A stretch of 64,000 nt of DNA from Mycobacterium europaeum (GTDB lineage Bacteria; Actinomycetota; Actinomycetes; Mycobacteriales; Mycobacteriaceae). Shown in pieces: positions 1-10,497 of the stretch. The stretch is from NCBI RefSeq assembly GCF_002102155.1, contig NZ_LQOU01000003.1:1-64000 (forward strand). Direction: 5' to 3'. How positions within the stretch are numbered: position 1 is the first letter of the stretch; every line of letters starts with the position of its first letter. The notes beneath the pieces were generated by a model that saw only the letters and a program-made list of their open reading frames with translations, did not search any database and had not been told where the DNA came from. The translations under genes were made by a program, and so were the position numbers.

Positions 1-939
1 CCGCCGACCGCCCCGCCCCCGCCGATCCAGCTGGCCAACCCCCCCAACCAAGATGCGGGTGGCGGCGCAGACCAACTGAGCTGGTGGGTAACTCGCGTGC
101 AAGAAGTTGCCCAAGAACTCAACGGAGATCTCAGCCAATCCGGATCCAACCCGTCCACGGTCCTCAACACCCTGATGAGCGACCCGATGCTCGCCTCCCA
201 GGTTCCACACTGGGCGGGCGAGGCGCTCTACACCTTCCTCCCCCAAGTGCCCCAATTGACGCAGCTTTCCGTCGGCCTGATCGCTCCCTTCGTCTCCCTC
301 CCCGTCGCGGGCGCGGCGGGCCTGGCGGGTCTGGCCGGGTTGGCCGGCGTAGGCCAACCCGCACCCACGCTGCCCGCCGCCGCGCCGGCTCCGTCCCACA
401 CGGGAACGCCCGTCGCGATGGCGCCCGGTCTCGGCGCCCCCGCTCCGGCCCCCACCACCGCCCCGGTGCACGCGACCGCGCCCACCGCGGCGTCGGTGTC
501 CGCCCCGGCGCCGGCGCCGCCCGCCCCCGGCGTCCCCGCTCTCAGCTATCCCTACGTCGTCGGCCCCCCCGGGCTCGGGGCCGGCACGGACATGAGCCTC
601 GGCTCGCGCATCGCCCGGAAATCGCCCGTGCCCGACGCCGTCGCGGCGCCGACCGCCTCAGCCCGGCGGGAACGGAACCAGCAGCGCAGGCGCACCCGAT
701 GGGGCTTGATCGACCCCGGGCACCGCTATGAATACCTCGACCCGGACGACTACGCCGCGTCGCCGACGGCCTCGGCTCATGGCGCGGGAACGATGGGGTG
801 GTCGGGCGCCGCGGGCTCGGCCGGTGCCGGTCAAGCGGCCGGCCTGGCCACCCTCGGCAGCGACGAAAGGGGCGGTCCCAGCATGCCGATGCTGCCCGGC
901 GACTGGGCGTCCGAAACTGGCGAACGCGCTCCCGAATAG
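1..939 (+). CDS. PPE family protein, C-terminal part (5' end outside window)
   Basis: The reading frame is open from base 1 and ends in TAG at 937-939, so only the C-terminal ~312 residues are present. The first residues read as a proline/asparagine-rich linker. A helical stretch follows (LSWWVTRVQEVAQEL, then SNPSTVLNTLMSDPM), then a glycine/alanine-rich hydrophobic segment, a long Ala/Pro linker, and a conserved-looking tail containing RRRTRWGLIDPGHRYEYLDP and ending near MPMLPGDW. This tail, with its basic RR-x-RW patch, is typical of the C-terminus of mycobacterial PPE proteins, which are exported by type VII (ESX) systems. The diagnostic N-terminal PPE domain is outside the window, so the subfamily and any PE partner cannot be decided. 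Confidence 0.75.
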   Translation, partial: PPTAPPPPIQLANPPNQDAGGGADQLSWWVTRVQEVAQELNGDLSQSGSNPSTVLNTLMSDPMLASQVPHWAGEALYTFLPQVPQLTQLSVGLIAPFVSLPVAGAAGLAGLAGLAGVGQPAPTLPAAAPAPSHTGTPVAMAPGLGAPAPAPTTAPVHATAPTAASVSAPAPAPPAPGVPALSYPYVVGPPGLGAGTDMSLGSRIARKSPVPDAVAAPTASARRERNQQRRRTRWGLIDPGHRYEYLDPDDYAASPTASAHGAGTMGWSGAAGSAGAGQAAGLATLGSDERGGPSMPMLPGDWASETGERAPE

Positions 940-1027
940 CCCGATGACCAGCGCCGACGCCGTGCAGGCGCAGGTGTGAACGGTTTGGAGGGCTCCCATT
1001 TCGGCTACCAGAGGTGGAGCCGGACGT

Positions 1028-1033
1028 TACAGT
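1028..1033 (+). promoter_or_regulatory. possible -10 element for the hemophore-like gene
   Basis: TACAGT fits the mycobacterial TANNNT -10 pattern. It lies 29 bases before the ATG at 1063, with a purine-rich Shine-Dalgarno (GGAGGGAG, 1048-1055) between. I see no convincing -35 and no iron-box-like palindrome. Confidence 0.35.
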
Positions 1034-1062
1034 GGGTGGTAATCAATGGAGGGAGTCCACAG

Positions 1063-1401
1063 ATGTTCAAGCGCTCGTTGACCAGGCTCGCGATCGGGGT
1101 CGGCGGTCTGGCATTGGCGTCGACCGCCGCGGCCGGGGTCGCATCCGCTGCCCCCGACTACGGACCGATGATCCACACGACCTGCACCTACGACCAGGCG
1201 ATGCGGGCGGTGCACGCCGAAAACCCGATGGCCGCTCAGTACCTCGACCAGTCGCCGCCGAACCAGCAGTTCCTGCAGCAGTACCTGGCGTCGTCGCCGG
1301 ATCAGCGGGTGAACCTGCTCCACGCCATCGAGCACAACCAGGGCGCGCAGCAGGCGCTGCCGATCTTCCAGCAGATGATGACCGACTGCAAGAACTTCTG
1401 A
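1063..1401 (+). CDS. hemophore-related exported protein
   Basis: This 112-residue precursor has a clear Sec signal peptide: basic MFKRSLTRLA, a hydrophobic core, and a likely cut after GVASA near residue 29. The mature domain is small and helical with one Cys near its start (C41) and one near its C-terminus (TDCKNF), as in the mycobacterial hemophore-like family (Rv0203-type heme carriers and relatives). The ATG at 1063 was chosen over an upstream in-frame start at 976. It follows GGAGGGAG at a good distance, and the upstream extension would bury the signal peptide. Heme binding is inferred from family resemblance only; no heme ligand can be assigned from sequence. A strong terminator follows. 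Confidence 0.7.
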   Translation: MFKRSLTRLAIGVGGLALASTAAAGVASAAPDYGPMIHTTCTYDQAMRAVHAENPMAAQYLDQSPPNQQFLQQYLASSPDQRVNLLHAIEHNQGAQQALPIFQQMMTDCKNF

Positions 1402-1413
1402 GCCGTCCACCTG

Positions 1414-1447
1414 AAAGGGCTATCCGTGCGGGGCACGGATAGCCTTT

Positions 1448-1448
<1 letters not shown>
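1414..1448. terminator. bidirectional intrinsic terminator
   Basis: There is a perfect 12-bp inverted repeat, GGCTATCCGTGC (1418-1429) and GCACGGATAGCC (1433-1444), with a 3-base loop, flanked by AAA on one side and TTTT on the other. It can terminate both the + strand hemophore-like gene and the - strand PH-domain gene, which converge here. Confidence 0.85.
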
Positions 1449-2403
<955 letters not shown>

Positions 2404-2425
2404 TCATCGCTTCGTCCCCCGCGAC

Positions 2426-3703
2426 TCACAAAGCACCGCCGAATTCGCCTGGCAGATGGACGGATTCGTGAAAGTCGTCCAATCCCACCAGGTCGTGGCC
2501 CATCCTGTCGCGCTTGGTCATCAGGTAGCGGATGTTCTCCGCGTTGGCGCGCACCGGCAGCGGCACGCGCTCGATGATGTGCAGGCCGTAGCCGTCCAGC
2601 CCCACCCGCTTGGCCGGGTTGTTGGTCAGCAGCCGCATGGAGCGGACGCCGAGGTCGACCAGGATCTGCGCCCCGATTCCGTAATCCCTTGCGTCGGCGG
2701 GCAATCCGAGTTTGAGGTTGGCGTCGACGGTGTCCTCGCCGGCGTCCTGTAGCTGGTAGGCCTGCAATTTGTGCATCAGGCCGATGCCGCGGCCCTCGTG
2801 GCCGCGCATGTACAGCACGATGCCGCGGCCCTCCCGCGCGACCATCGCCATCGCGGCATCCAGTTGGGGCCCGCAATCGCAGCGGCGAGAACCGAACACG
2901 TCACCGGTCAGGCACTCGGAGTGCACGCGGACCAGCACGTCGTCGCCGTCGGCGTTCGGCCCGGCGATCTCGCCACGAACCAGCGCCACGTGTTCGACGT
3001 CCTCGTAGATGCTGGCGTAGCCGATCGCGCGGAACTCGCCATGCCGGGTGGGTATGCGGGCCTCGGCGATCCGCTCGATGTGCTTCTCGTGCTTGCGTCG
3101 CCACTCGATAAGATCGGCGATGGTGATCAGCGCGAGGTCGTGCTCGTCGGCGAAGACCCGCAGCTCATCGGTCTGCGCCATCGAGCCTTCGTCCTTCTGG
3201 CTGACGATCTCGCAGATCGCGCCCGCCGGCTGCAGCCCCGCCATCCGGGCCAGGTCGACGGCGGCCTCGGTGTGGCCGGGGCGGCGCAGCACGCCGCCAT
3301 CCTTGGCGCGCAACGGAACCACGTGGCCGGGGCGGGTGAAATCGTTGGCGACGCTGGCGGGATCGGCCAGCAGGCGCATGGTGGTGGCCCGATCGGAAGC
3401 CGAGATCCCGGTACCCACACCGTTTCTCGCGTCGACGGTGACGGTGTAGGCGGTCCCGTGCTTGTCCTGGTTCACCGCGTACATGGGCAGCAGCCCCAGC
3501 CGGTCGCAGATCGCGCCGTCCAGCGGCACGCACAGGTACCCCGAGGTGTAGCGGACCATGAACGCCACCAGCTCCGGCGTCGCCTTTTCGGCGGCGAAGA
3601 TCAGGTCGCCCTCGTTCTCGCGATCCTCGTCGTCGATGACGACCACGGCCTTACCGGCCGCAATGTCGGCAACCGCCCTCTCGACGGAGTCCAACCTCGT
3701 CAT
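2426..3703 (-). CDS. ribBA: bifunctional 3,4-dihydroxy-2-butanone-4-phosphate synthase / GTP cyclohydrolase II
   Basis: This 425-residue fusion supplies both precursors of riboflavin. The N-terminal DHBP synthase domain (about 1-200) shows the acidic metal/substrate loop [12 protein letters not shown] (24-35), TGISASDR and [16 protein letters not shown] with H144. The C-terminal GTP cyclohydrolase II domain (about 205-425) has the zinc cysteines C264, C275 and C277 in [16 protein letters not shown], and then RGHEGRGIG. Both halves look catalytically intact. It corresponds to Mtb ribA2 (Rv1415). I looked for an FMN riboswitch in the 265-base upstream gap (3704-3968) and saw no match to its conserved core. 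Confidence 0.97.
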   Translation of the reverse strand: MTRLDSVERAVADIAAGKAVVVIDDEDRENEGDLIFAAEKATPELVAFMVRYTSGYLCVPLDGAICDRLGLLPMYAVNQDKHGTAYTVTVDARNGVGTGISASDRATTMRLLADPASVANDFTRPGHVVPLRAKDGGVLRRPGHTEAAVDLARMAGLQPAGAICEIVSQKDEGSMAQTDELRVFADEHDLALITIADLIEWRRKHEKHIERIAEARIPTRHGEFRAIGYASIYEDVEHVALVRGEIAGPNADGDDVLVRVHSECLTGDVFGSRRCDCGPQLDAAMAMVAREGRGIVLYMRGHEGRGIGLMHKLQAYQLQDAGEDTVDANLKLGLPADARDYGIGAQILVDLGVRSMRLLTNNPAKRVGLDGYGLHIIERVPLPVRANAENIRYLMTKRDRMGHDLVGLDDFHESVHLPGEFGGAL

Positions 3704-3956
3704 CGTCGCTACCTTGCTGTGTCAGGGGTCCGCGGGAAGAGCCCAAGTGTTGCATTCAGTATGAACCACCGCGCGGGACACGTTATTGCCGCTGCGTTCC
3801 CGCGGTGCGACCGGCACCGGTGACCCGCGCGCGGCCCGGACCGCTCCCGTGCGGCGGCAGGTCTCGCCGGCGCCCTGGCGCCGCCGGCGGCGTGCGCCCC
3901 TTCGACACCGGGCGAACCGGCACGCCGAAACGACTCCTGATCGGACGCCAGCAATC

Positions 3957-3962
3957 TACGCT
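3957..3962 (+). promoter_or_regulatory. -10 element of a leaderless-type promoter
   Basis: TACGCT (TANNNT) ends six bases before the ATG at 3969, the spacing expected when transcription starts at the start codon. No Shine-Dalgarno is present, which fits a leaderless mRNA. Confidence 0.55.
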
Positions 3963-3968
3963 GAGCGG

Positions 3969-4244
3969 ATGAAAATCACAGTGAGCCTTGCGACACCGGC
4001 CGTGACCTTGATGTTCGCGGCGGGATTCGCGGCGGCGATCGCCCACCCGCAACCGGCGGCGGCCGACGCGTGCGCAGACGTCGGCGGCCGGCACGTGAGT
4101 GTCGGCGGGTGCACCGACCCGGGGCGCTGGGGCAACTGGGTCCTTCCGGCCGATGCGATGACGGCCCCGCCGCCCGACGCGCCGCCGCCGTGCTACACCC
4201 CGTCCGGCGAGCCGTACTGGACGCCGCCGGGCGAACCCTGCTGA
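3969..4244 (+). CDS. small cysteine- and proline-rich secreted protein
   Basis: The 91-residue product begins with an evident signal peptide (MKITVSLATP followed by an Ala-rich hydrophobic core, with a likely cut near AAADA at residues 30-34). The mature part is about 57 residues with four cysteines (C35, C48, one near residue 79, and the C-terminal residue) and a Pro-rich second half containing PPPCYTPSGEPYW. Paired disulfides in the periplasm are likely. It sits between ribC and ribBA, where Mtb has the uncharacterised Rv1413/Rv1414. I do not recognise a family and assign no function. Confidence 0.6.
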   Translation: MKITVSLATPAVTLMFAAGFAAAIAHPQPAAADACADVGGRHVSVGGCTDPGRWGNWVLPADAMTAPPPDAPPPCYTPSGEPYWTPPGEPC

Positions 4245-4282
4245 CCGGATCGGCACGGCGCGCGTCACCGAACGCGGCGTAG

Positions 4283-4885
4283 TCAGCGCGCGGTGAGCAA
4301 CCTCTCCACGTATTTCGCGATGACGTCGACTTCGAGGTTGACCTGCGTTCCGACCGGGGCGCGACCCAGGGTGGTCAGCTCGCGGGTGGTGGGGATCAGC
4401 GAAACCTCGAACCAGTCCCCCGGCCCGTTGCCGAGCCCGGAGACCGTCAGGGAGATGCCGTCGACCGTGATCGAACCCTTCTCCACGACGTAGCGGGCCA
4501 CGCCCGCGGGGATCTCGATGCGCACCACTTCCCAGTGCTCGGACGGCGTGCGGGCCACCACCTGCCCGGTCCCGTCCACGTGTCCCTGCACGATGTGCCC
4601 GCCCAGGCGGCTGTTGACCGCCGCGGCGCGCTCCAGGTTGACCGGGCTGCCGACCTGCAGCGCGCCCAGGTTGGACCGGTTGAGGGTCTCGGCCATCACG
4701 TCGGCGGTGAACTGGCCGTCGGGCAGCAACTCCGCGACGGTCAGGCAGACGCCGTTGACGGCGATCGAATCGCCGTGCCCGGCATCGGAGGTAACCATGG
4801 GTCCGCGGATGGTCAGCCGCGCCGCGTCGGCGAGCACGTCGCGGCCGGTCACCTCTCCGAGTTCCTCGACAATTCCGGTGAACAT
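4283..4885 (-). CDS. ribE: riboflavin synthase (alpha subunit type)
   Basis: It dismutates two molecules of 6,7-dimethyl-8-ribityllumazine to riboflavin. The 200-residue protein starts with the invariant [10 protein letters not shown] and shows the two internally repeated lumazine-binding barrels. The first carries NGVCLTV; the second begins near [13 protein letters not shown] and carries DGISLTV. The C-terminal helix mediates trimerisation in the family. In mycobacterial nomenclature this gene is usually called ribC (Rv1412). It is transcribed divergently from lprG, with 128 bases between the two start codons. Confidence 0.95.
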   Translation of the reverse strand: MFTGIVEELGEVTGRDVLADAARLTIRGPMVTSDAGHGDSIAVNGVCLTVAELLPDGQFTADVMAETLNRSNLGALQVGSPVNLERAAAVNSRLGGHIVQGHVDGTGQVVARTPSEHWEVVRIEIPAGVARYVVEKGSITVDGISLTVSGLGNGPGDWFEVSLIPTTRELTTLGRAPVGTQVNLEVDVIAKYVERLLTAR

Positions 4886-5000
4886 GGCATCAGGTTAATC
4901 GGCCGCCGCGAACCCGCGGGCGCGCTGGTGAGCAGGCCAAAGGTTCGGCCCCGGCGCGACACCGCGGCCCGCGTCCCCCAAGCCGGTCACCGGCACCCTC

Positions 5001-5006
5001 TACGAT
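5001..5006 (+). promoter_or_regulatory. -10 element of leaderless-type lprG promoter
   Basis: TACGAT ends exactly seven bases before ATG 5014. The alternative in-frame ATG at 5005 lies inside this hexamer, so the promoter argues for 5014 as the true start. Confidence 0.6.
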
Positions 5007-5013
5007 GCAAAGT

Positions 5014-5721
5014 ATGCAGACCCGCCGCCGTCTATCGGCCGTCCTCGCATCCCTGACCCTCGCCACCGCCTTGGTCGCCGGCTGTTCGTCGGGCTCAAAG
5101 CAGAGCGGCGCCCCGCTGCCCGACGCCACCACCCTGGTCAAGCAGTCGGCCGACGCCACCAAGAACGTCAAGAGCGTGCACCTGGTGCTGAGCATTCAGG
5201 GCAAGATCCAGGGACTCCCCATCAAGACGTTGACCGGTGACCTCACCACGGCCCCGGCCACCGCCGCGTCGGGCAACGCCACGATCACCCTCGGCGGCTC
5301 CGACATCGACGCCAACTTCGTGGTGGTCGACGGCACCCTGTACGCCACGCTGACGCCCAACAAGTGGAGCGACTTCGGCAAGGCGTCCGACATCTACGAC
5401 GTGTCGGTGCTGCTCAACCCCGACACCGGGCTGGCCAACGCGCTGGCGAACTTCACCAACGCCAAGGCCGAGGGCCGCGACACCATCAACGGCCAGAACA
5501 CCATTCGCGTCAGCGGCAACGTATCGGCGGACGCGGTGAACAAGATCATGCCGCAGTTCAATGCGACGCAGCCGGTGCCGAGCACGGTGTGGATCCAGGA
5601 GACCGGTGACCACCAGCTGGTTCAGGCCAACATGCAGAAGAGCTCGGGCAATTCCGTCCAGGTCACGCTGTCCAATTGGGGCGAGCAGGTTCAGGTCACC
5701 AAGCCCCCGGTGAGTTCATGA
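5014..5721 (+). CDS. lprG: LprG lipoprotein, triacylated-lipid carrier
   Basis: This 235-residue lipoprotein precursor has a lipobox LVAGC, with the lipidated Cys at residue 24. The mature part matches Mtb LprG (Rv1411c) closely in blocks such as [15 protein letters not shown] and [14 protein letters not shown]. LprG has a hydrophobic pocket that carries lipoarabinomannan and triacylglycerides across the periplasm, and it works with the neighbouring P55 exporter. The stop overlaps the P55 start as ATGA (5718-5721), so the two are translationally coupled, as expected for a functional pair. Confidence 0.95.
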   Translation: MQTRRRLSAVLASLTLATALVAGCSSGSKQSGAPLPDATTLVKQSADATKNVKSVHLVLSIQGKIQGLPIKTLTGDLTTAPATAASGNATITLGGSDIDANFVVVDGTLYATLTPNKWSDFGKASDIYDVSVLLNPDTGLANALANFTNAKAEGRDTINGQNTIRVSGNVSADAVNKIMPQFNATQPVPSTVWIQETGDHQLVQANMQKSSGNSVQVTLSNWGEQVQVTKPPVSS

Positions 5722-7280
5722 GTTCGCAGACCGGGCGCCGCGTCGCGATCAGCGCCGGCAGCCTGGCGGTGCTGTTGGGCGCCCTGGACGCCTACGTCGT
5801 CGTGACGATCATGCGCGACATCATGAGCGACGTTCACATCCCGATCAACCAGCTGCAGCGCATCACCTGGATCATCACGATGTACCTGCTGGGCTACATC
5901 GCGGCGATGCCGCTGCTCGGCCGGGCGTCGGACCGGTTCGGCCGCAAGCTGGTGCTGCAGGTCAGCCTGACGCTGTTCATGGTGGGTTCGGTGGTGACCG
6001 CGCTGGCCGGGCACTGGGGCGACTTCCACCTGCTGATCGGCGGCCGCACCATCCAGGGCGTGGCCAGTGGCGCGCTGCTGCCGGTCACGCTCGCCCTCGG
6101 CGCCGACCTGTGGGCCCAGCGCAACCGCGCCGGCGTGCTGGGCGGCATCGGCGCCGCACAGGAGCTCGGCAGCGTGCTGGGCCCGCTGTACGGGATCTTC
6201 ATCGTGTACTTGTTCCACGATTGGCGCTACGTCTTCTGGATCAACGTCCCGCTGACCTTGATCGCGATGGTGATGATCCAGTTCAGCCTGCCCTCGCACG
6301 AGCGGGTGGAGGAGCCCGAGCGGGTGGACCTGGTCGGCGGTCTGCTGCTCGCGGTCGCGCTGGGCCTGGCCGTCATCGGCCTGTACAACCCCCAACCCGA
6401 CGGCAAACAGATCCTGCCGAGCTACGGGCCGCCGCTGGTCATCGGGGCCGTCGTGGTCGCCGTGCTGTTCCTGCTCTGGGAACGGTTCGCGCGCACCCGG
6501 CTGATCGAGCCGGCGGGGGTGCACTTCCGCCCCTTCCTGGCGGCGCTGGGCGCATCGCTCGCCGCGGGCGCGGCGCTGATGGTGACCCTGGTGGACGTCG
6601 AGCTGTTCGGGCAGGGTGTGCTGCAGATGGACCAGACGCAGGCCGCCGGGCTGCTGCTGTGGTTCCTGATCGCGCTGCCGATCGGTGCGGTGCTCGGCGG
6701 GTGGATCGCCACCCGGGTGGGCGACCGCGTGATGGCTTTCATCGGGCTGCTGATCGCGGCCTACGGCTACTGGCTGATCCACTACTGGCGTCAAGACGTG
6801 CTGAGCCAGAAGCACGACATCTTCGGGGTGCTCAGCGTCCCCGTGTTGCACGCCGACCTGTTGGTGGCCGGTGTCGGCCTCGGCCTGGTGATCGGGCCGC
6901 TGACCTCCGCCGCCCTGCGGGTCGTCCCCTCGGCGCAGCACGGCATCGCCTCGGCGGCGGTGGTGGTGGCCCGCATGACCGGCATGCTCATCGGTGTGGC
7001 CGCGCTGAGCGCGTGGGGCCTGTACCGGTTCAACCAGATCGTGGCGGGGCTGACCGCGGCGATACCCCCCAACGCCTCCCTGCTGGAGCGGATCGCCGCC
7101 CAGGGCACCATGTACCTCAAGGCGTTCGCGATGATGTACGGCGACATCTTCAGCGCCACCGTGGTCATCTGCATCGTGGGAGCGCTGCTGGGCCTGCTCA
7201 TCGGCGGCCGCAAGGAACACGCCGAGGAGCCCGAGATTCCCGAGCCGCAGACCGTGGCGCTCGGTGAGCACCAGCGCTGA
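5718..7280 (+). CDS. P55-type MFS exporter (LprG partner)
   Basis: This 520-residue 14-helix major facilitator protein is the counterpart of Mtb Rv1410c (P55). The membrane-embedded acidic residue of helix 1 is present ([11 protein letters not shown]24). The loop 2-3 motif A reads [10 protein letters not shown], and the helix-5-type motif C region holds [18 protein letters not shown]. In Mtb the pair exports triacylglycerides and affects drug tolerance and envelope lipids. The ATG at 5718 is preferred over an earlier in-frame start (5676) because of the ATGA coupling and family length. It converges with ribD, with six bases between the stops. Confidence 0.93.
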   Translation: MSSQTGRRVAISAGSLAVLLGALDAYVVVTIMRDIMSDVHIPINQLQRITWIITMYLLGYIAAMPLLGRASDRFGRKLVLQVSLTLFMVGSVVTALAGHWGDFHLLIGGRTIQGVASGALLPVTLALGADLWAQRNRAGVLGGIGAAQELGSVLGPLYGIFIVYLFHDWRYVFWINVPLTLIAMVMIQFSLPSHERVEEPERVDLVGGLLLAVALGLAVIGLYNPQPDGKQILPSYGPPLVIGAVVVAVLFLLWERFARTRLIEPAGVHFRPFLAALGASLAAGAALMVTLVDVELFGQGVLQMDQTQAAGLLLWFLIALPIGAVLGGWIATRVGDRVMAFIGLLIAAYGYWLIHYWRQDVLSQKHDIFGVLSVPVLHADLLVAGVGLGLVIGPLTSAALRVVPSAQHGIASAAVVVARMTGMLIGVAALSAWGLYRFNQIVAGLTAAIPPNASLLERIAAQGTMYLKAFAMMYGDIFSATVVICIVGALLGLLIGGRKEHAEEPEIPEPQTVALGEHQR

Positions 7281-7286
7281 CCGCTC

Positions 7287-8309
7287 CTACTCGCCGCGCG
7301 GCACCAGGCTGAGCAACAGATCCGGCCCGACGCGGTCGACCCCGTCGAACTGCCAGCGCAGCGCCCGCGCGATCGTGGGCACCCCGACGTCGTCGACCGC
7401 GGAGACGGGACCACCCAGCAGCATCGGCGCGACGTAGGCCAGGATGCGGTTGACCACCCCCGCCCGCAGGAAGGCGCCCGCGAGGGTGGGTCCGCCCTCC
7501 ACCAGGACGTCGGTGCGGTCCGAGAGCGCCTTGATCACCTCCATGGGGTCGTGCGTGCGAATCACCATGGTCCGCGAATCGTCGTTGAGAACCTTTGCCT
7601 CCGCCGGTATTTCGCGCATCCCGACCACCACGCGCAGCGGCTGCCGGTCGGCCAGCCAGCCGTCGGGCAACCGGGCCGTCAACGCCGGATCGTCGGCCAG
7701 CACGGTGCCGGTGCCGACCACGATCGCGTCGGCCGCCCCGCGGCGGCGATGCAGGTCCAGCCGCGAGGCCTCGCTGGAAATCCACTGGCTGGTGCCGTCG
7801 GCGGCCGCGCTGCGGCCATCAACGCTGCTGGCGTATTTCCAGGTCACGTGCGGCAGCCCGGTGCGCTGCTTGTGCAGCCATTCCCGCAACGGCCCACCGG
7901 CGACTTCGTCGGCCAGCACCCCGGCCGTCACCTGCACGCCCGCTTCGGTCAACCGGGCCGCGCCGCCGGCGGCGGCGGGGTTGGGGTCGGCGACGGCGTA
8001 GACCACCGCGCCCACTTTCGCGTCCAGCAGGGCGTTCACGCACGGCGGGGTCCTGCCGTAGTGGTTGCAGGGCTCCAGCGTGACCACCGCGGTCCCGCCG
8101 ACCGCCAGTTGGCCGGCCCGCCGCAACGCCAGCACCTCGGCGTGGTCGCCGCCGGCCGGTTCGGTGCCGCCGACACCGACGACCGCCCCGTCCGCGTCCA
8201 GGATGACCGCGCCCACCGGCGGGTTCGGATAGGTGGTGCCCTTGACCTGGTTGGACTGCTCGATCGCCAGGCGCATGGCCGCGTCGAGCCCGTCGACGGC
8301 TGGGTTCAT
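7287..8309 (-). CDS. ribD: bifunctional riboflavin deaminase/reductase RibD
   Basis: The 340-residue protein has an N-terminal cytidine-deaminase-fold domain (about 1-145) with zinc ligands H56 (HAE), C81 and C90 in [13 protein letters not shown]-terminal DHFR-like reductase domain (about 150-340) contains [15 protein letters not shown] and the NADPH-site [12 protein letters not shown]. It performs the deamination and side-chain reduction steps between RibA and RibH products. The start ATG overlaps the rpe stop as ATGA (8306-8309), which rules out the longer upstream open frame. Mtb name ribG (Rv1409). Confidence 0.95.
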   Translation of the reverse strand: MNPAVDGLDAAMRLAIEQSNQVKGTTYPNPPVGAVILDADGAVVGVGGTEPAGGDHAEVLALRRAGQLAVGGTAVVTLEPCNHYGRTPPCVNALLDAKVGAVVYAVADPNPAAAGGAARLTEAGVQVTAGVLADEVAGGPLREWLHKQRTGLPHVTWKYASSVDGRSAAADGTSQWISSEASRLDLHRRRGAADAIVVGTGTVLADDPALTARLPDGWLADRQPLRVVVGMREIPAEAKVLNDDSRTMVIRTHDPMEVIKALSDRTDVLVEGGPTLAGAFLRAGVVNRILAYVAPMLLGGPVSAVDDVGVPTIARALRWQFDGVDRVGPDLLLSLVPRGE

Positions 8310-8992
8310 CGCAGGTGCGGTGACACCGCCGCCGCCTGTCTGCGCAGCGCCGCCACGGCGGCCTCCGGGTCCTGGGCGCCGTACACGGCCGACCCGGCGA
8401 CGAAGCAGTCGACGCCGGCCTCGGCGGCCTGCTCGATGGTGTCGTCGTTGATGCCGCCGTCGATCTCGACCAGGATGGTCAGCTCCCCCGCGTCGATCAG
8501 CTTGCGCGCGGTGCGGACCTTGCTGAGCACCTCGGGGATGAAGCTCTGGCCGCCGAAGCCGGGCTCGACCGACATGATCAGCAGGGTGTCGAACTGCGGC
8601 AGGATTTCCAGGTACGGCTCCAACGGTGTTCCCGGCTTGACGCTGATGCCCGCCTTGGCGCCCGCGGCGCGGATGTCGCGCGCCACCGCGACCGGGTTGT
8701 CGGTGGCCTCGGCGTGGAAGGTGACGTTGTAGGCGCCCGCCTCGGCGTATGGCGGTGCCCAACGGTCGGGGTCCTCGATCATCAGATGGCAGTCCATCGG
8801 GATGGCGGTGGCGGCCAGCAGGCTCTCGACCACCGGCAGGCCGATGGTCAGGTTGGGCACGAAATGGTTGTCCATCACGTCCACGTGCAACCAGTCGGCG
8901 CCGCGCACCGCGGCCGCCTCATCGGCCAGCCGCGCGAAGTCAGCGGACAGGATGGATGGCGCGATCAGCGGACGACCGGTGTTGCCAGGCAT
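8306..8992 (-). CDS. rpe: ribulose-phosphate 3-epimerase
   Basis: It interconverts ribulose-5-P and xylulose-5-P in the pentose phosphate pathway; ribulose-5-P is also the RibB substrate, which gives a metabolic reason for the link to ribD. The 228-residue TIM barrel shows the family signatures [24 protein letters not shown] (metal His and Asp), [10 protein letters not shown] and [12 protein letters not shown], plus VEIDGGIN with the catalytic Asp. It is coupled to ribD by ATGA. A -10 hexamer seven bases before the ATG suggests it also has its own start point. Confidence 0.95.
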   Translation of the reverse strand: MPGNTGRPLIAPSILSADFARLADEAAAVRGADWLHVDVMDNHFVPNLTIGLPVVESLLAATAIPMDCHLMIEDPDRWAPPYAEAGAYNVTFHAEATDNPVAVARDIRAAGAKAGISVKPGTPLEPYLEILPQFDTLLIMSVEPGFGGQSFIPEVLSKVRTARKLIDAGELTILVEIDGGINDDTIEQAAEAGVDCFVAGSAVYGAQDPEAAVAALRRQAAAVSPHLR

Positions 8993-8999
8993 GTGCGCC

Positions 9000-9005
9000 A
9001 GACTA
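9000..9005 (-). promoter_or_regulatory. possible leaderless-type -10 element for rpe
   Basis: On the minus strand TAGTCT ends seven bases before the rpe ATG at 8992, and no Shine-Dalgarno is visible. It lies just downstream of the tandem duplication at the end of rsmB. Confidence 0.45.
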
Positions 9006-9008
9006 TCT

Positions 9009-9139
9009 GCGGCGCAGCGCGGCCGCGGCCCCGCCCGTCAAGTCGCGCCGCCCTACCCCGCTTCGCGGCGCAGCGCGGCCGCGGCCCCGCCCGTCAAGTC
9101 GCGCCGCCCTACCCCGCTTCGCGGCGCAGCGCGGCCGCG
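9009..9139. repeat. 56-bp perfect tandem duplication of the rsmB 3' end
   Basis: Bases 9009-9064 and 9065-9120 are identical 56-mers. The first 19 bases of the unit recur a third time at 9121-9139, within rsmB. On the minus strand each unit encodes the last residues of RsmB (AALRREAG, then TAG) plus the following noncoding bases. The outermost copy therefore supplies the working stop codon, and the other is a decayed echo in the rsmB-rpe spacer. Confidence 0.95.
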
Positions 9140-10497
9140 AACATCGCGTCGGTGCCGTGCCGATGCGGCCACAGCTGCACATGCGGCCCGTCCCCCAACC
9201 CGGTGACGGGCTCGAACAGCGGCCGGGTGTCCAAGGCGCACACCGGGTGCCGGCGCAGCGCGTCGGCGACCACGCCGACGGTTTCGGCCAGGTGCGGCGA
9301 ACATGTCGCGTACAGCACCACACCGCCGGGCCGGGTCAGCGCGATCGCGGCGCCCAGCAGCTCGCGCTGCAGCTTGGCGAGCACCGGCACGTCGGCCGGC
9401 TGCCGCCGCCACCGCGCCTCCGGCCGGCGCCGCAACGCGCCCAGCCCGGTGCAGGGCGCGTCGACCAGCACCCGGTCGAACGTCGGCTCGAGTCCGGTCT
9501 GCCGCCCGTCGACCCGCAGCACCTCGACGTTCAGCCCACGGGTGTTCTCGGCCACCAGGTCGGCGCGGCGCGGGGCCGGCTCCACCGCCGTGACGCGGGC
9601 CCCCGCACCGGCGCCGATCGCGGCCAGCAGCGCGGTCTTGCCGCCCGGGCCGGCGCACAAATCCAGCCACCGCCCGGCGTCGTCCTCGACCGGCGCCAGC
9701 GTGAGCGCGCGGGCCACCAGCTGGCTGCCCTCGTCCTGGACCAGCGCGGCGCCGTCGCGCACCGGCGCCAGCCGCCCGGGATCGCCGCCCGGCAGGTACA
9801 CCGCGTAGGGCGAATACCTGCCGACGGTGCCCCCCACGGCATCGGCCAGCTCCGCGGCGGTCAGCACCCCGGGGCGGGCCGCCAGGTGCACCTGCGGCCG
9901 CTCGTCGTCGCTGGCCAGCAGCGCGTCCAGCTCGCCCGCGGCGGGCCCCAGCGCGTCGGCGAAGGCCTGCGCGACCCAGCGCGGGTGGGCGTGCACGAAG
10001 GCGGCGTGCCCGACCGGGTCCCGCGAAGGGTCGGGCGCCAGCTCCTCGACCCAGGACTTCTCGTCTCGGGCGGCGATGGCCCGTAGCACGCCGTTGACGA
10101 ATCCGGCTCGGGCCGAATCGAATTCGATTCCAGCCTGCTCGACCGTGGTGGACACCGCGGCGTAGGTGTCCACCCGTGTGCGCAGCAGCTGGTAGGCGCC
10201 GAGGCGCAGCAGGTCGAGCAGCACCGGGTCGATCGTGTCCGGCGAGCGGCCCGCGGCGGCGCCGATGACCGCGTCGAGCAGGCCCCGGGTGCGGCACGTG
10301 CCGTAGGCCAGCTCGGTGGCGAACGCCGCATCACGGCCGGTGATCCCGCGTTCGCGCAGCAGGGCGGGCAGGGCCAGGTTCGCGTAGGCGTCGCGCTCGG
10401 TGACCGCCCGCAGCACGCCGAACGCGGCGGCCCGCGCGGGGTCGAGCGGCCGACGCCGCTTGCCGCGCCCGCGGTTCGGCGGTCGGGGCGGGCTCAT
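9109..10497 (-). CDS. rsmB: 16S rRNA m5C967 methyltransferase (RsmB/Fmu)
   Basis: The 462-residue protein has an N-terminal NusB-like RNA-binding domain (about 20-150: [21 protein letters not shown]) and a C-terminal SAM-dependent methyltransferase domain. The SAM site is [17 protein letters not shown]. The two catalytic motifs are [19 protein letters not shown] and [14 protein letters not shown], with the catalytic cysteines. It is the homologue of Mtb fmu (Rv1407). The gene is coupled to fmt upstream by ATGA (10494-10497), joining tRNA formylation and rRNA modification. Its last codons are part of the tandem duplication. Confidence 0.94.
   Translation of the reverse strand: MSPPRPPNRGRGKRRRPLDPARAAAFGVLRAVTERDAYANLALPALLRERGITGRDAAFATELAYGTCRTRGLLDAVIGAAAGRSPDTIDPVLLDLLRLGAYQLLRTRVDTYAAVSTTVEQAGIEFDSARAGFVNGVLRAIAARDEKSWVEELAPDPSRDPVGHAAFVHAHPRWVAQAFADALGPAAGELDALLASDDERPQVHLAARPGVLTAAELADAVGGTVGRYSPYAVYLPGGDPGRLAPVRDGAALVQDEGSQLVARALTLAPVEDDAGRWLDLCAGPGGKTALLAAIGAGAGARVTAVEPAPRRADLVAENTRGLNVEVLRVDGRQTGLEPTFDRVLVDAPCTGLGALRRRPEARWRRQPADVPVLAKLQRELLGAAIALTRPGGVVLYATCSPHLAETVGVVADALRRHPVCALDTRPLFEPVTGLGDGPHVQLWPHRHGTDAMFAAALRREAG

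Noticed and set aside
3704..3968. FMN riboswitch before ribBA
   Set aside because: I looked for the conserved RFN core (AGGGTG...ACCGGCGGT...CCCGCGAG type blocks) on the minus strand and did not find it.
5691..7271. 526-codon frame antisense to the P55 exporter
   Set aside because: Gln/His/Asp-rich antisense shadow without a ribosome site.
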